64,000 bases of DNA from Dictyoglomus turgidum DSM 6724. GTDB taxonomy: Bacteria > Dictyoglomota > Dictyoglomia > Dictyoglomales > Dictyoglomaceae. Shown here one piece after another: positions 19,008-27,499 of the stretch; the stretch's first letter is position 1, and each line of letters begins with the position of its first letter. Under the pieces are notes generated by a model. It was not told where the DNA came from, ran no database searches, and was given only the letters and a program-made list of their open reading frames with translations. The stretch is taken from positions 280,723 to 344,722 of the forward strand of contig NC_011661.1 of the NCBI RefSeq assembly GCF_000021645.1, given 5' to 3'. Position numbers and translations under genes: made by a program.

Positions 19008-19068
19008 TTGACAAAAAATTATAAATGAATAAAAATTTGTTTAGGCAAACGTTTATATTAGCGTTTGC
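19008..19068 (+). promoter_or_regulatory. Promoter and dyad operator of the orphan binding-protein gene
   Basis: TTGACA at 19008-19013 is followed by weak A/T-rich -10 candidates near 19030. Downstream, GCAAACG (19045-19051) and CGTTTGC (19062-19068) form a perfect inverted repeat with a 10-base centre, and the left arm also contains AAACGTTT. Such CG-centred dyads are usual for LacI-family repressors. It sits between the promoter and the RBS, where a repressor would block transcription. Confidence 0.6.
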
Positions 19069-19091
19069 AAAATTAAAAAGGGGGGCTGGTT

Positions 19092-21014
19092 ATGAGGTCA
19101 AATTATCCTAAATTACTTATCAGTCTTTTGATCCTTATAGTTCTTCTTGGGAATACTTTTTCTGCACCGAAATATAACGAAGCACCAGTTCTTGCTCAAC
19201 TTGTAAAAGAAGGCAAGCTTCCTCCTATAGAGGAAAGACTTCCTAAAAACCCTGTGGTTTTGAAGCCTTATGAAGAAATTGGTAAATATGGGGGGACTTG
19301 GAGGAGGGCTTGGCTTGGAGCCGGAGATAGATGGGGGATTGCAAGAATATCTATTGCTGCATGTAATCTTTTAAGGTTTAGCTCTGATGGTAAAAAGATT
19401 CTTCCATGGCTCGTAGATAAGTACACAGTTTCAAAGGATGGTAGAATATATACCTTCCATATACGTGAAGGGATTAAATGGTCCGATGGACAATCTTTTA
19501 CTTCAGATGATGTAATATTCTGGTATGAAGATATTATTTGTAACAAAGATTTAACTCCTAATATGCCCGCTCAATTTGTGGGTTCTGATGGAAAGTCTAT
19601 TGCAAAATTTGAGAAGATTGATACTTATACTTTTAGGATAATCTTTCCTGAACCTAAACCACTCTTTATTTATGATATACCTGCGCAGGGTTGGTATATA
19701 GATAATACTCACGGGTCTCTCTCATATTATGCTCCAAAGCATTATTTGATGCAATTCCATCCCAAGTATACCCCTATAGATAAGTTAGAGAAGATGGCAA
19801 AAGATGCAGGTTTTAATAAGTGGTATGAACTCTTTAAGTTCAAAGATGACTGGTTACAAAATCCTGACCTTCCCATAACTGCCCCATGGAAAGTTGTGAG
19901 CAAGAGTCCCAACGAACCTGTATTTGTAATGGAAAGAAACCCATACTACTTTGTAGTGGATCCTGAGGGAAATCAACTTCCATATATTGACAGGATAGTC
20001 CACTATTTAGTAAGTGATGCAGAAATGATCAATATGAAGGCAGTGGCGGGAGAAATTGATTGTCAAGATAGACATATGAGGGTTTCTAATTATTCTCTAT
20101 TTATGGAAAATGCTCAAAAAGGAAATTACAGAGTTTTAAAGTGGGCATCCGCAGTTGGGGCTGATCCTGCCATATATCTCAACCAAAATGTAAAAGATCC
20201 TGTTAAGAGACAACTTTTCCAGGATGTAAGGTTTAGACAAGCATTATCTCTTGCCATAAATAGAGATGAAATAAACAAGATACTGTATATGGGACTTGGA
20301 ACTCCAATGCAAGCTGCAATACCCAAAGGTGCTGCTTATTATGATCCATACTGGGAGAAGGCATATGCTCAATATGATCCAGGAAGAGCGAAGATATTAC
20401 TTGATGCTATGGGACTCAAAGTAGGAAAAGATGGGTTTAGGCTTGGACCTGATGGCAAACCTATCGAGCTAATTGTCAGTTTTACTACCTATCCTGGAAA
20501 TGCTAATATGAGTATTATGGAGCTTATCAAAAGTTATTGGGAGAAAATAGGAATTAAGACCATAATTAAGCAAATAGATAGAAGTTTGTACGTAACTAAC
20601 TGTAATTCGGGAGATATTGAGATTGGTATATGGGTAATGGACAGATGCTCTAACTTTATCTTAAGCCCTGGAAGAATTTTAGGAACCATAACCGATGGTC
20701 CATGGGCTCCTCTTTATGCAAGATGGTACTGGACAAAAGGTAAAGAAGGAGAGGAACCTACAGGAGATATAAGAAAACTTTATGAGTTATGGGATCAAGT
20801 CAATCAAACTACCGATACAGTAAAAAGAGATGCACTTATTAGACAAATTGTTGCTCTTCATAGAAAGAATATATGGATTATAGGTACTGTGGGTGCTCTA
20901 CCGTCCCTTTGTATAGTAAAGAATAATTTCAGAAATGTCCCTGAATATCTAATAAGTGATGCGCCACTTTTCACTCCTTTGAATGCATTCCCAGAACAAT
21001 TCTTTATAAAGTAA
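19092..21014 (+). CDS. ABC transporter solute-binding protein, family 5 (orphan)
   Basis: A 640-residue secreted binding protein. The signal peptide spans about residues 1-25. Family 5 marks are YTFHIREGIKWSDGQSFTSDDV, the ERNPYYFVVDPEGNQLPYID block, and RFRQALSLAINRDEIN. Large members of this kind in thermophiles bind oligosaccharides as well as peptides. No permease or ATPase gene follows, and a terminator ends the transcript at once, so it must work with a transporter encoded elsewhere. A long leader carries a dyad operator. Upstream lies the broken ChbG gene. Confidence 0.9.
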   Translation: MRSNYPKLLISLLILIVLLGNTFSAPKYNEAPVLAQLVKEGKLPPIEERLPKNPVVLKPYEEIGKYGGTWRRAWLGAGDRWGIARISIAACNLLRFSSDGKKILPWLVDKYTVSKDGRIYTFHIREGIKWSDGQSFTSDDVIFWYEDIICNKDLTPNMPAQFVGSDGKSIAKFEKIDTYTFRIIFPEPKPLFIYDIPAQGWYIDNTHGSLSYYAPKHYLMQFHPKYTPIDKLEKMAKDAGFNKWYELFKFKDDWLQNPDLPITAPWKVVSKSPNEPVFVMERNPYYFVVDPEGNQLPYIDRIVHYLVSDAEMINMKAVAGEIDCQDRHMRVSNYSLFMENAQKGNYRVLKWASAVGADPAIYLNQNVKDPVKRQLFQDVRFRQALSLAINRDEINKILYMGLGTPMQAAIPKGAAYYDPYWEKAYAQYDPGRAKILLDAMGLKVGKDGFRLGPDGKPIELIVSFTTYPGNANMSIMELIKSYWEKIGIKTIIKQIDRSLYVTNCNSGDIEIGIWVMDRCSNFILSPGRILGTITDGPWAPLYARWYWTKGKEGEEPTGDIRKLYELWDQVNQTTDTVKRDALIRQIVALHRKNIWIIGTVGALPSLCIVKNNFRNVPEYLISDAPLFTPLNAFPEQFFIK

Positions 21015-21036
21015 GCTAAACTGAAACATAGAATTT

Positions 21037-21070
21037 TAAAGGGGAGGGAGAATGTTCTCTCCCCTTTTTA
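21037..21070 (+). terminator. Intrinsic terminator after the orphan binding-protein gene
   Basis: An AAAGGGGA/TCCCCTTT-based hairpin with small inner mismatches and a T-rich tail follows 23 bases after the stop codon at 21014. Confidence 0.85.
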
Positions 21071-21098
21071 ATTTTATTTAATATTTTAAAGCCTCCTT

Positions 21099-21107
21099 TG
21101 GTATAAT
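21099..21107 (+). promoter_or_regulatory. Extended -10 promoter of the yxlEFG-like operon
   Basis: TGGTATAAT is an extended -10 element, 36 bases upstream of ATG 21143. No good -35 is visible, which is usual for this promoter class. The same sequence precedes both GT2 genes near 61.7 and 63.4 kb. Confidence 0.6.
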
Positions 21108-21142
21108 ACATTTGAATTATTAATTGGAAGGAGAGATAATTA

Positions 21143-21343
21143 ATGGAAGCATTGAGACAGAATTTTCCGTTGCTTTTGCCTCTTTTTGTTGTTCAATTAA
21201 TTTTTCAAATAACAGCTATCGTTGATATTTTTAAAAGAAGTAAAGAAGAAATCAGATGGGAAAACAAAATAATATGGCTTATAATTATTCTTGTCTTTGG
21301 GTTTTTAGGGCCTGTTATTTATTTTATTTTTGGAAGAAAGTAG
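21143..21343 (+). CDS. PLDc_N domain membrane protein (YxlE-like)
   Basis: A 66-residue protein with two membrane helices (about residues 8-28 and 42-62) separated by a charged loop, DIFKRSKEEIRWENK. The pattern matches the phospholipase D N-terminal domain family, which in B. subtilis includes YxlE, encoded just before an ABC ATPase and permease. The same order occurs here. The family is thought to modulate membrane complexes. The start has GGAAGGAG, and the next gene begins two bases after the stop. Confidence 0.82.
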   Translation: MEALRQNFPLLLPLFVVQLIFQITAIVDIFKRSKEEIRWENKIIWLIIILVFGFLGPVIYFIFGRK

Positions 21344-21344
21344 T

Positions 21345-22241
21345 ATGAATGTAATAGAGACGCATAATCTGTACAAATATTATGGAATTAAAAAGGTGTT
21401 AGATGATTTAAACTTAGAGGTCCCTGAGGGAGTTATTTTTGGTTATTTGGGGCCTAATGGAGCGGGAAAGACAACTACCATAAGGATTCTTTTAAATCTT
21501 GCAAAACCTACAAAAGGCAGTGTTTTGGTTTTAGGAGAAAATATATCAAAAAGTAGAAAATATTTAAGAAGGATAGGTTATCTTCCTGACGTACCCAATT
21601 TTTATAACTATTTTACTGCTAAGGAATATTTAGAAGTTCTATCTGAAATAATAGGCGTGGATAAAAAAAGAGTAGAAGAAGTTCTGGAGATAGTTGGTCT
21701 TAAGAATGAAAAGAAAAGAATTGGGGCTTTTTCAAGAGGTATGAAACAGAGGCTTGGAATTGCTCAAGCTTTGCTTCCAGATCCAAAGCTTCTTATTTTG
21801 GATGAACCAACTTCGTCCTTAGATCCTCAAGGAAGAAAAGAGATCCTGGATTTGATTTTGTCTTTGAGAGGAGAAAAGACAGTGTTTTTCTCAACCCATA
21901 TTCTTTCTGATGTAGAGAGAGTATGTGATAGGGTTGGGATTTTGAGAGAAGGGAGACTTTTGTTAAATGATACCTTAGATAATATTAAGAAAAAACTTTC
22001 TAGAAGAATTGTGAAATTAAAAGTTGATGATCCCTTAAGAATGATGGAAAGAGTAAAGAAAGAGGATTTTGTGGAGGAAGTTTTGATTAAAAATCAGAAT
22101 TCTTTAATAATAAAGGTGAAAGATCTTCAAAGGGCGGGAAAGAAGATTCCTGAAATTATTGTGCAAGAGAATTTATCTATTATGCATTTTGAAGTTTCAG
22201 AGCCAACTCTTGAGGATATATTTTTTGAGGTGATCTCATGA
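21345..22241 (+). CDS. ABC transporter ATP-binding protein (YxlF/CcmA-type)
   Basis: A 298-residue ATPase from ATG 21345. Walker A is GPNGAGKTT (residues 36-44), the signature is the variant FSRGMKQRLG, and Walker B is LLILDEPTSSLD, followed by the switch His in STHILSDVE. The C-terminal 80 residues are the usual extra domain of ABC-2 ATPases. The frame is open five codons further upstream to a TTG at 21330, but that lies in the previous gene and is less likely. It overlaps the permease by four bases. Together they make an ABC-2 type exporter, for an unknown lipid, antibiotic or polymer. Confidence 0.92.
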   Translation: MNVIETHNLYKYYGIKKVLDDLNLEVPEGVIFGYLGPNGAGKTTTIRILLNLAKPTKGSVLVLGENISKSRKYLRRIGYLPDVPNFYNYFTAKEYLEVLSEIIGVDKKRVEEVLEIVGLKNEKKRIGAFSRGMKQRLGIAQALLPDPKLLILDEPTSSLDPQGRKEILDLILSLRGEKTVFFSTHILSDVERVCDRVGILREGRLLLNDTLDNIKKKLSRRIVKLKVDDPLRMMERVKKEDFVEEVLIKNQNSLIIKVKDLQRAGKKIPEIIVQENLSIMHFEVSEPTLEDIFFEVIS

Positions 22242-23008
22242 TCCTGAAATTAATGAAAAAAGAATGGAAAGAACTTGTTAAAACTGGTAAAATATATGTG
22301 CTTCTTTTTGTTTTTCTTTTCTTCTCCATAGGAAGTCCTGTGATTGCAAAGTTTACTCCCGATATAATAAAAAGTCTTGCATCAGGCTCAGAGATGCAAG
22401 GAATTATTATTCACCTTCCACCTCCTACTTGGAAGGATGCTTTATTGCAATTTTTTAAAAATCTAAATCAAATAGTCTTTATCGTGATTGTAATAGTTTT
22501 TATAGGGAGTATTTCGGAAGAGAAAAACAGGGGAACAGCAAGCATATTACTCTCTTTTGGGGTTGAAAGAAAAAAATGGCTACTTTCAAAGTTTTTGTTT
22601 CAACTTTTTGTAACTTTTATTTTTGTTCTATTCTCCTATATCCTTTGTGCCTATTATACTTATTTTCTTTTTAAAGAGATTTCTATATATAGTTCCCTTT
22701 TTGCAACTCTTCTTTATTTAATATATGTTTTCTTTGTTCTATCTTTATTAATTTTTTCTAGTTCTCTTGGAAAAAATACTATTCAATCTGCAGGAATATT
22801 CTTTGCTATTTTTATAATTTTTAACCTTATTTCCATTTTTCCTAATTTAAATGAGTATAATCCTATGAGCCTTTCCTCTTTTGAAAATCAATGGATCCTA
22901 AAGGGAGTATTATGGAAAGATGCTATTAAAAATATAATCTTTACCCTTATTTATTCTTTTATTTTACTCTTTTTAAGTATTATTCATTTTGAGAATGAGG
23001 AGTTATAA
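22238..23008 (+). CDS. ABC-2 type transporter permease
   Basis: A 256-residue membrane protein with six hydrophobic segments, starting with a short cytosolic MILKLMKKEWKELVKTGK typical of ABC-2 permeases. The ISEEKNRGTASILLSFGVERK segment matches the conserved cytoplasmic loop of the NatB/YxlG group. It is the partner of the upstream ATPase, with a four-base overlap. A large extracytoplasmic loop lies between the first two helices. Substrate unknown. Confidence 0.88.
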   Translation: MILKLMKKEWKELVKTGKIYVLLFVFLFFSIGSPVIAKFTPDIIKSLASGSEMQGIIIHLPPPTWKDALLQFFKNLNQIVFIVIVIVFIGSISEEKNRGTASILLSFGVERKKWLLSKFLFQLFVTFIFVLFSYILCAYYTYFLFKEISIYSSLFATLLYLIYVFFVLSLLIFSSSLGKNTIQSAGIFFAIFIIFNLISIFPNLNEYNPMSLSSFENQWILKGVLWKDAIKNIIFTLIYSFILLFLSIIHFENEEL

Positions 23009-23012
23009 AGGA

Positions 23013-24182
23013 ATGATTGTGGGACTTTTTAATGACTCCTTTCCTCCTATAATGGATGGTGTAGCTATTGCAGTGAAAAATTACGCTTATTATATAAACA
23101 AAAAATATGGAAAAGCCTATGTTATAACTCCCTCTTTCCCAGGATATAAAGATAAGGAAGAATACGAAGTAATAAGGTATTTTTCTATTCCAGTTATTTT
23201 AAGGCCTCCCTATAGGTTCGGTGTACCTTTTTTAGACATTAAAGTAGTGAAAAAAATAGAGAGTATTCCCTTTGATATTATTCATGTGCATTCACCCTTT
23301 TCTTCAGGCATTTTAGGACTTTATATCGCAAGGAAGAAGAAAATTCCAATTGTGGCTTCTTTTCATACGAAATATTATGATGATTTTAAGGAGGCCACAA
23401 AGTCAGATTTCCTGGCAAAAATTGGGGTGAAGATAATAGTGGAATTTTATCATAGGGTTGATGAGGTCTGGACTGTAAATTCTGCAACTGCAAAAACTTT
23501 AAAAGAGTATGGGTTTAAGAAGGATATAAAGATAGTTCCCAATGGCACGGACTTTTTTCCTCTTGAGAATTTGGGAGATTACAAGAATAAGATAAATAGG
23601 ATTCATAATTTATCAGAAGAGGATACAGTTATTCTCTTTGTAGGACAAATGGTAAGGCAAAAAAATGTAGAACTACTTTTGAGATCCTTAAGTATTTTGA
23701 AAGAAGATAATGTTAATTTTAAAGCCATATTTGTTGGAACGGGGAAAGATGAGGACTATTTTAAAAGGCTTGCCGAAGAGCTAAAAATAAAGGACAAAGT
23801 CATTTTTACAGGAAAGATTTTTGATAGGGAACTTTTAAAGGCGTACTATGCAAGAGCTAATCTTTTGGCTTTTCCTTCCTTATATGATACCTCTGCTCTT
23901 GTGATAAAAGAGGCTTCTGCTATGGGATGTCCATCTCTCCTTATAAAAGGATCGACAGTAGCAGAAGGTGAAGGAGTAATAGATGGTTTTAATGGCTTTC
24001 TTTCAGAAAATGATCATATCACCTATGCAAGAAAGATGAAAGAGATATTATCTCAAAAGGAGTTTTTAAAAAAAGTTGGGGAGAATGCAAGAAAAACTCT
24101 TTATAAGCATTGGGAAGAAATAGTAGATGAAGTAGTTGGAAATTACAGAGAATTGATAGAAAAGTATAAAAAGGAATACTAA
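23013..24182 (+). CDS. Glycosyltransferase family 4
   Basis: A GT-B fold glycosyltransferase of about 389 residues from ATG 23013, chosen because GAGGAG lies ten bases upstream and the protein then starts directly with VGLFNDSFPPIMDGVA. Earlier in-frame starts (22995 ATG, 22989 TTG) overlap the permease. The N-terminal domain has DIIHVHSPF and ASFHTKYYDDF. The C-terminal donor-binding domain has VGQMVRQKNVELLL and the EX7E region KEASAMGCPSLLIKGS. Close relatives make glycolipids such as glucosyl- or mannosyl-diacylglycerol. It has no signal and is probably peripheral to the membrane. It is last in the operon. Confidence 0.88.
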   Translation: MIVGLFNDSFPPIMDGVAIAVKNYAYYINKKYGKAYVITPSFPGYKDKEEYEVIRYFSIPVILRPPYRFGVPFLDIKVVKKIESIPFDIIHVHSPFSSGILGLYIARKKKIPIVASFHTKYYDDFKEATKSDFLAKIGVKIIVEFYHRVDEVWTVNSATAKTLKEYGFKKDIKIVPNGTDFFPLENLGDYKNKINRIHNLSEEDTVILFVGQMVRQKNVELLLRSLSILKEDNVNFKAIFVGTGKDEDYFKRLAEELKIKDKVIFTGKIFDRELLKAYYARANLLAFPSLYDTSALVIKEASAMGCPSLLIKGSTVAEGEGVIDGFNGFLSENDHITYARKMKEILSQKEFLKKVGENARKTLYKHWEEIVDEVVGNYRELIEKYKKEY

Positions 24183-24495
24183 TTTTTAAACTCTAATTAA
24201 AAATTTGGTTTTAATTTATTTTTAGAGAAGTAAACCTGGGTTGTTATTGTTAAACTTTCCCTTTTAAATTTCTTTTAAAAAATCACTTGTCAATTTTATT
24301 ATTTTTTGCTATAAAAAAAGTGTAGATTTTAAGTTTACAATAAAAAGATTTTTAATATCAAAATAAAAACGATATTTGAGAAATAAAGCACGAGACAAAT
24401 TTTTACAGTAAAAGAAAAATTAAAAAATTAAATTATTAAATGGGGGTGAGAAAAAAATTATGACTTTTAAAAATTTCTTTGTGAAAGGGGGAAGA
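24183..24495 (+). promoter_or_regulatory. Promoter and long AT-rich leader of the TctCBA cluster
   Basis: TTGTCA (24287-24292), 17 bp, and TATAAA (24310-24315) form a strong promoter. The leader then runs at least 130 bases to the first gene. It is extremely AT-rich, and I see no hairpin of note. GGGGGTGAG at 24440-24448 is a good RBS for an alternative upstream start at 24460. Confidence 0.7.
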
Positions 24496-25470
24496 ATGAT
24501 GTTTTCTAAAAGACTATTTATCGTTTTAGCTTTGTTATTAATTCTATTAATTACCATTGGAAGTGGAGTGGATTTTCCTACAAGGCCGGTACAGATAATT
24601 GTTCCTTGGTCAGCTGGTGGTGCAACAGATGTTCTTTTTAGATCTATTGCCTCCGTATTTCCTAAATATGCCAATGGACAACCTTTAGTAGTGAATAACA
24701 TTCCTGGTGGTGGTGCTGTTCCTGGTACTATGGAGTTCCTAAGGGCAAAGCCCGATGGCTATACTCTTCTTTCCTTTGCAGCTCCTATTTTAATTAAGTC
24801 CCATATGGATCCTGTAGAATTTAGTGCTGATTCTTTTGAACCTGTAATCCTTATTGTAAACGATCCTTGTTATATTCTTGTTAGAAAAGATGCTCCTTGG
24901 AAGGATTTAAGAGAGTATGTGGAATATGCTAAACAGAATCCTGGAAAGATCACTATTGGTAATGGTGGTGCTGGAGGAGGAACCCATCTTGCTGCTCTTG
25001 CCTTTGAGAGTTTTGCAAAGATAAAGCTTACTCATGTGCCCTTTGAAGGAGGAGGACCTGCAGTTACTGCTCTTGTAGGTGGGCATATTAATTCCTACAT
25101 GGGTGCTGCACCTGAAGGTCTTGCTAATGTGGATTCTGGACAACTTAGGATTTTGGGAGTTTTTGGTTCTAAACGTCTTGATAAATATCCCGACGTTCCT
25201 ACAGCAAAAGAGCAAGGATTTAATTTCCAATTTGGTATGTGGAGAGGAGTTGCAGTACAAAGAGGTACACCGAAGGAGATTGTGGATAGGCTACATACCA
25301 TATTCTATAGGGCTATGAGAGATCCCGAATTTCAAAAGAAGGCAAGAGAACTATCTTTAACATTAGATTATAAAGGTCCAGCTTCCTTTGCTAAATTTAT
25401 TAAGGATTATGACAAATACTATGAAAATCTTATAAAGAGTAATAAGTTAGGAAATAAATATAAGTATTAG
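24496..25470 (+). CDS. tctC: Tripartite tricarboxylate transporter substrate-binding protein (TctC/Bug type)
   Basis: The protein has about 324 residues from ATG 24496, which gives a compact signal peptide (FSKRLFIVLALLL). An in-frame ATG at 24460 with its own RBS would add 12 residues. The mature part begins FPTRPVQIIVPWSAGGATD, the hallmark of the Bug/TctC family. GAGGGTHLAALAFE and HVPFEGGGPAVTALVGGHI are further family marks. These proteins bind carboxylates or other small anions outside the cell and feed the TctA/TctB membrane pair, which follow directly. A hairpin terminator lies between this gene and tctB, so the binding protein is probably made in excess. Confidence 0.92.
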   Translation: MMFSKRLFIVLALLLILLITIGSGVDFPTRPVQIIVPWSAGGATDVLFRSIASVFPKYANGQPLVVNNIPGGGAVPGTMEFLRAKPDGYTLLSFAAPILIKSHMDPVEFSADSFEPVILIVNDPCYILVRKDAPWKDLREYVEYAKQNPGKITIGNGGAGGGTHLAALAFESFAKIKLTHVPFEGGGPAVTALVGGHINSYMGAAPEGLANVDSGQLRILGVFGSKRLDKYPDVPTAKEQGFNFQFGMWRGVAVQRGTPKEIVDRLHTIFYRAMRDPEFQKKARELSLTLDYKGPASFAKFIKDYDKYYENLIKSNKLGNKYKY

Positions 25471-25475
25471 AGTAT

Positions 25476-25512
25476 TCTCCCCCTACTTTAAAGTGGGGGG
25501 AGATTTTATTTT
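25476..25512 (+). terminator. Internal (partial) terminator between tctC and tctB
   Basis: A long stem (TCTCCCCCTACTTT against AAAGTGGGGGGAGA, with one G-T pair) is followed by TTTTATTTTT. Being inside the operon, it should reduce transcription of tctB and tctA relative to tctC. A supply of excess binding protein is common in such transporters. Confidence 0.82.
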
Positions 25513-25533
25513 TAGCGTGGGAGGGAAGGGTTG

Positions 25534-25986
25534 ATGAGATTAAGATTTAGTTGGGATACTGGTATAGGGATAGGTATAGTACTTTTTGGTTTCTTTATAT
25601 TGATTAATGCCTTAAATATGCCTAATATGCCTTTGGGACTTGGGCCTGGAGATTTTCCTGAGATTGTGAGTATTGGGCTTATTATTTGTGGGATTATTTT
25701 AGCTATACAAAGCATAAGGAAGATGGAAAAAACTAAAAAGATGTATTCTGCGAATTCTTTAAGGGATATTTTAATCCTCATATTTCTCTCTCTTTTGTAT
25801 GTGTATCTTGTAAGCTATCTTGGTTTTTTATATCTCACTCCTTTTCTCATGTTTGCTACCATGTATCTTTTTGGGTATAGAAAAATACCTTATGCAATTG
25901 TCATAAGCATCATTTTTACCCTTTTGGTTTATTACGTTTTCTACGGAATATTTAAGGTTCCTCTTCCTCAATTTTCTTTATTCTAA
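25534..25986 (+). CDS. tctB: Tripartite tricarboxylate transporter small membrane subunit (TctB)
   Basis: A 150-residue protein with four hydrophobic helices, starting at ATG 25534 with GGGAGGGAAGGG upstream. The first helix pair is followed by a short cytosolic loop (SIRKMEKTKKMYSAN), the normal layout of TctB. The segment PNMPLGLGPGDFPEIV resembles the conserved GPGxFP motif of the family. It is the small integral partner of TctA, which begins 19 bases later, and probably stabilises the carrier. Confidence 0.88.
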   Translation: MRLRFSWDTGIGIGIVLFGFFILINALNMPNMPLGLGPGDFPEIVSIGLIICGIILAIQSIRKMEKTKKMYSANSLRDILILIFLSLLYVYLVSYLGFLYLTPFLMFATMYLFGYRKIPYAIVISIIFTLLVYYVFYGIFKVPLPQFSLF

Positions 25987-26005
25987 GGGTAGAGGAGAGA
26001 GAAAG

Positions 26006-27481
26006 ATGATAAATTATTGGATAGAAGGTTTAAAAATAGCTCTTCAATTTAATAACTTACTTTTAATGTTAATAGGTACCATTGGTGGAATTATTGTAGG
26101 TGCGCTTCCTGGTGTTACTTCCTCTATGGGAATAATTCTTCTTCTTCCTTTCACTTATTATTTAGATCCTAAATCTGCCCTTTTAATGCTTGCAGGAATG
26201 TACTCTGGATCTATGTTTGGAGGATCTATCTCAGCTGTACTTTTAGGAGTTCCTGGAACACCCTCTGCTGCTGCAACTGTAATTGATGGCTATCCCTTGG
26301 GAAGGCAAGGAAAAGCAGGTAAAGCTATATTTACTGCATTAATAGCTTCTTTCTTAGGGGGTATCCTAAGCGGTATTGTTTTAGTATTTTTAGCTCCACT
26401 TCTTGCCTCTTTTGCATTGAAATTTTCTCCAATTGATTATTTTGCTCTTGCTATTTTTGGTCTTTCAATAATTGCAAGTGTATCAGGAAAATATTTGTTA
26501 AAAGGTATAATTTCAGGACTTTTGGGTCTATTTATTTCAATGGTTGGAGTAGAGAATATAAGGGGATCTACAAGATTTACTTTTGGAATATCGTCTCTTT
26601 CTGCTGGATTTGAACTTTTACCTGTTCTTATTGGTGTCTTTGCTATAACAGAAATTTTAATGGAATTAGAGCAAAAGGAAAGAGAGACAAAAATTCAACA
26701 CAAAATATCAGAGGTCTTTTTAACAAGAGAAGAATTCAAGTCCTTAGTTATCCCTATATTGGTAGGAGCAGTTATTGGGATAATCATAGGAGTAATTCCT
26801 GGGACAGGGGGAACAATTGCTACTTTTTTAGCCTATAACGTCCTAAGAAATATATCAAAAAATAAAGAAAAATTTGGTAAAGGAGCAATAGAAGGTGTTG
26901 CTGTAGTAGAATGTGCAAATAACGCAGTTACAGGAGGTGCCCTAGTACCAACTTTAGCCTTAGGAGTTCCTGGAGATGTGGTTACAGCGGTAATGCTTGG
27001 TGCTATGATACTTATTGGGGTACGACCTGGACCTCTTTTATTTCAGGCAACACCTGATCTTGTTTATTCTTTCTTTGCGGGATGGTTTATTATTCAATTT
27101 ATGATGCTTATAACAGGTTTTGTATCCACTTTAACTGCTCCCTACATTTTAGAGATACCTAAGAAAATATTAATGCCTATTATTCTTGTTTTTGCAATAA
27201 TTGGTTCTTTTGCCATAAGAAATAGTTTATATGATGTGGCAATTGCTTTAATTTTTGGCTTGATTGGTTATTTTATGAGAAAACATAATTTCCCTGCAAC
27301 TCCTCTTATCCTTGGAGTTATTCTTGGACCTATGGCAGAGCAAAATTTGAATAGGGCATTAATCCTTTCAGGAAATGACTATACCGTTATGTTCAAAAGT
27401 CCTATATCTTTGACCTTGTTAGTTCTTGCAATTTTATCAATTGTTTTGGGAGTTATCTCTGGAAGAAGAGAAAGTAAATAA
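26006..27481 (+). CDS. tctA: Tripartite tricarboxylate transporter large membrane subunit (TctA)
   Basis: A 491-residue membrane protein with about 11-12 helices. Family signatures include IVGALPGVTSSMGI, the GSMFGGSISAVLLGVPGTPS loop, GAVIGIIIGVIPGTGG, and ALGVPGDVVTAVMLGA. TctA is the ion-driven carrier that moves the substrate delivered by TctC. The start has GAGGAGAGA. The neighbouring enzyme genes may act on the imported compound. Confidence 0.93.
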   Translation: MINYWIEGLKIALQFNNLLLMLIGTIGGIIVGALPGVTSSMGIILLLPFTYYLDPKSALLMLAGMYSGSMFGGSISAVLLGVPGTPSAAATVIDGYPLGRQGKAGKAIFTALIASFLGGILSGIVLVFLAPLLASFALKFSPIDYFALAIFGLSIIASVSGKYLLKGIISGLLGLFISMVGVENIRGSTRFTFGISSLSAGFELLPVLIGVFAITEILMELEQKERETKIQHKISEVFLTREEFKSLVIPILVGAVIGIIIGVIPGTGGTIATFLAYNVLRNISKNKEKFGKGAIEGVAVVECANNAVTGGALVPTLALGVPGDVVTAVMLGAMILIGVRPGPLLFQATPDLVYSFFAGWFIIQFMMLITGFVSTLTAPYILEIPKKILMPIILVFAIIGSFAIRNSLYDVAIALIFGLIGYFMRKHNFPATPLILGVILGPMAEQNLNRALILSGNDYTVMFKSPISLTLLVLAILSIVLGVISGRRESK

Positions 27482-27499
27482 TGGGAGGAGTATGGAGAA

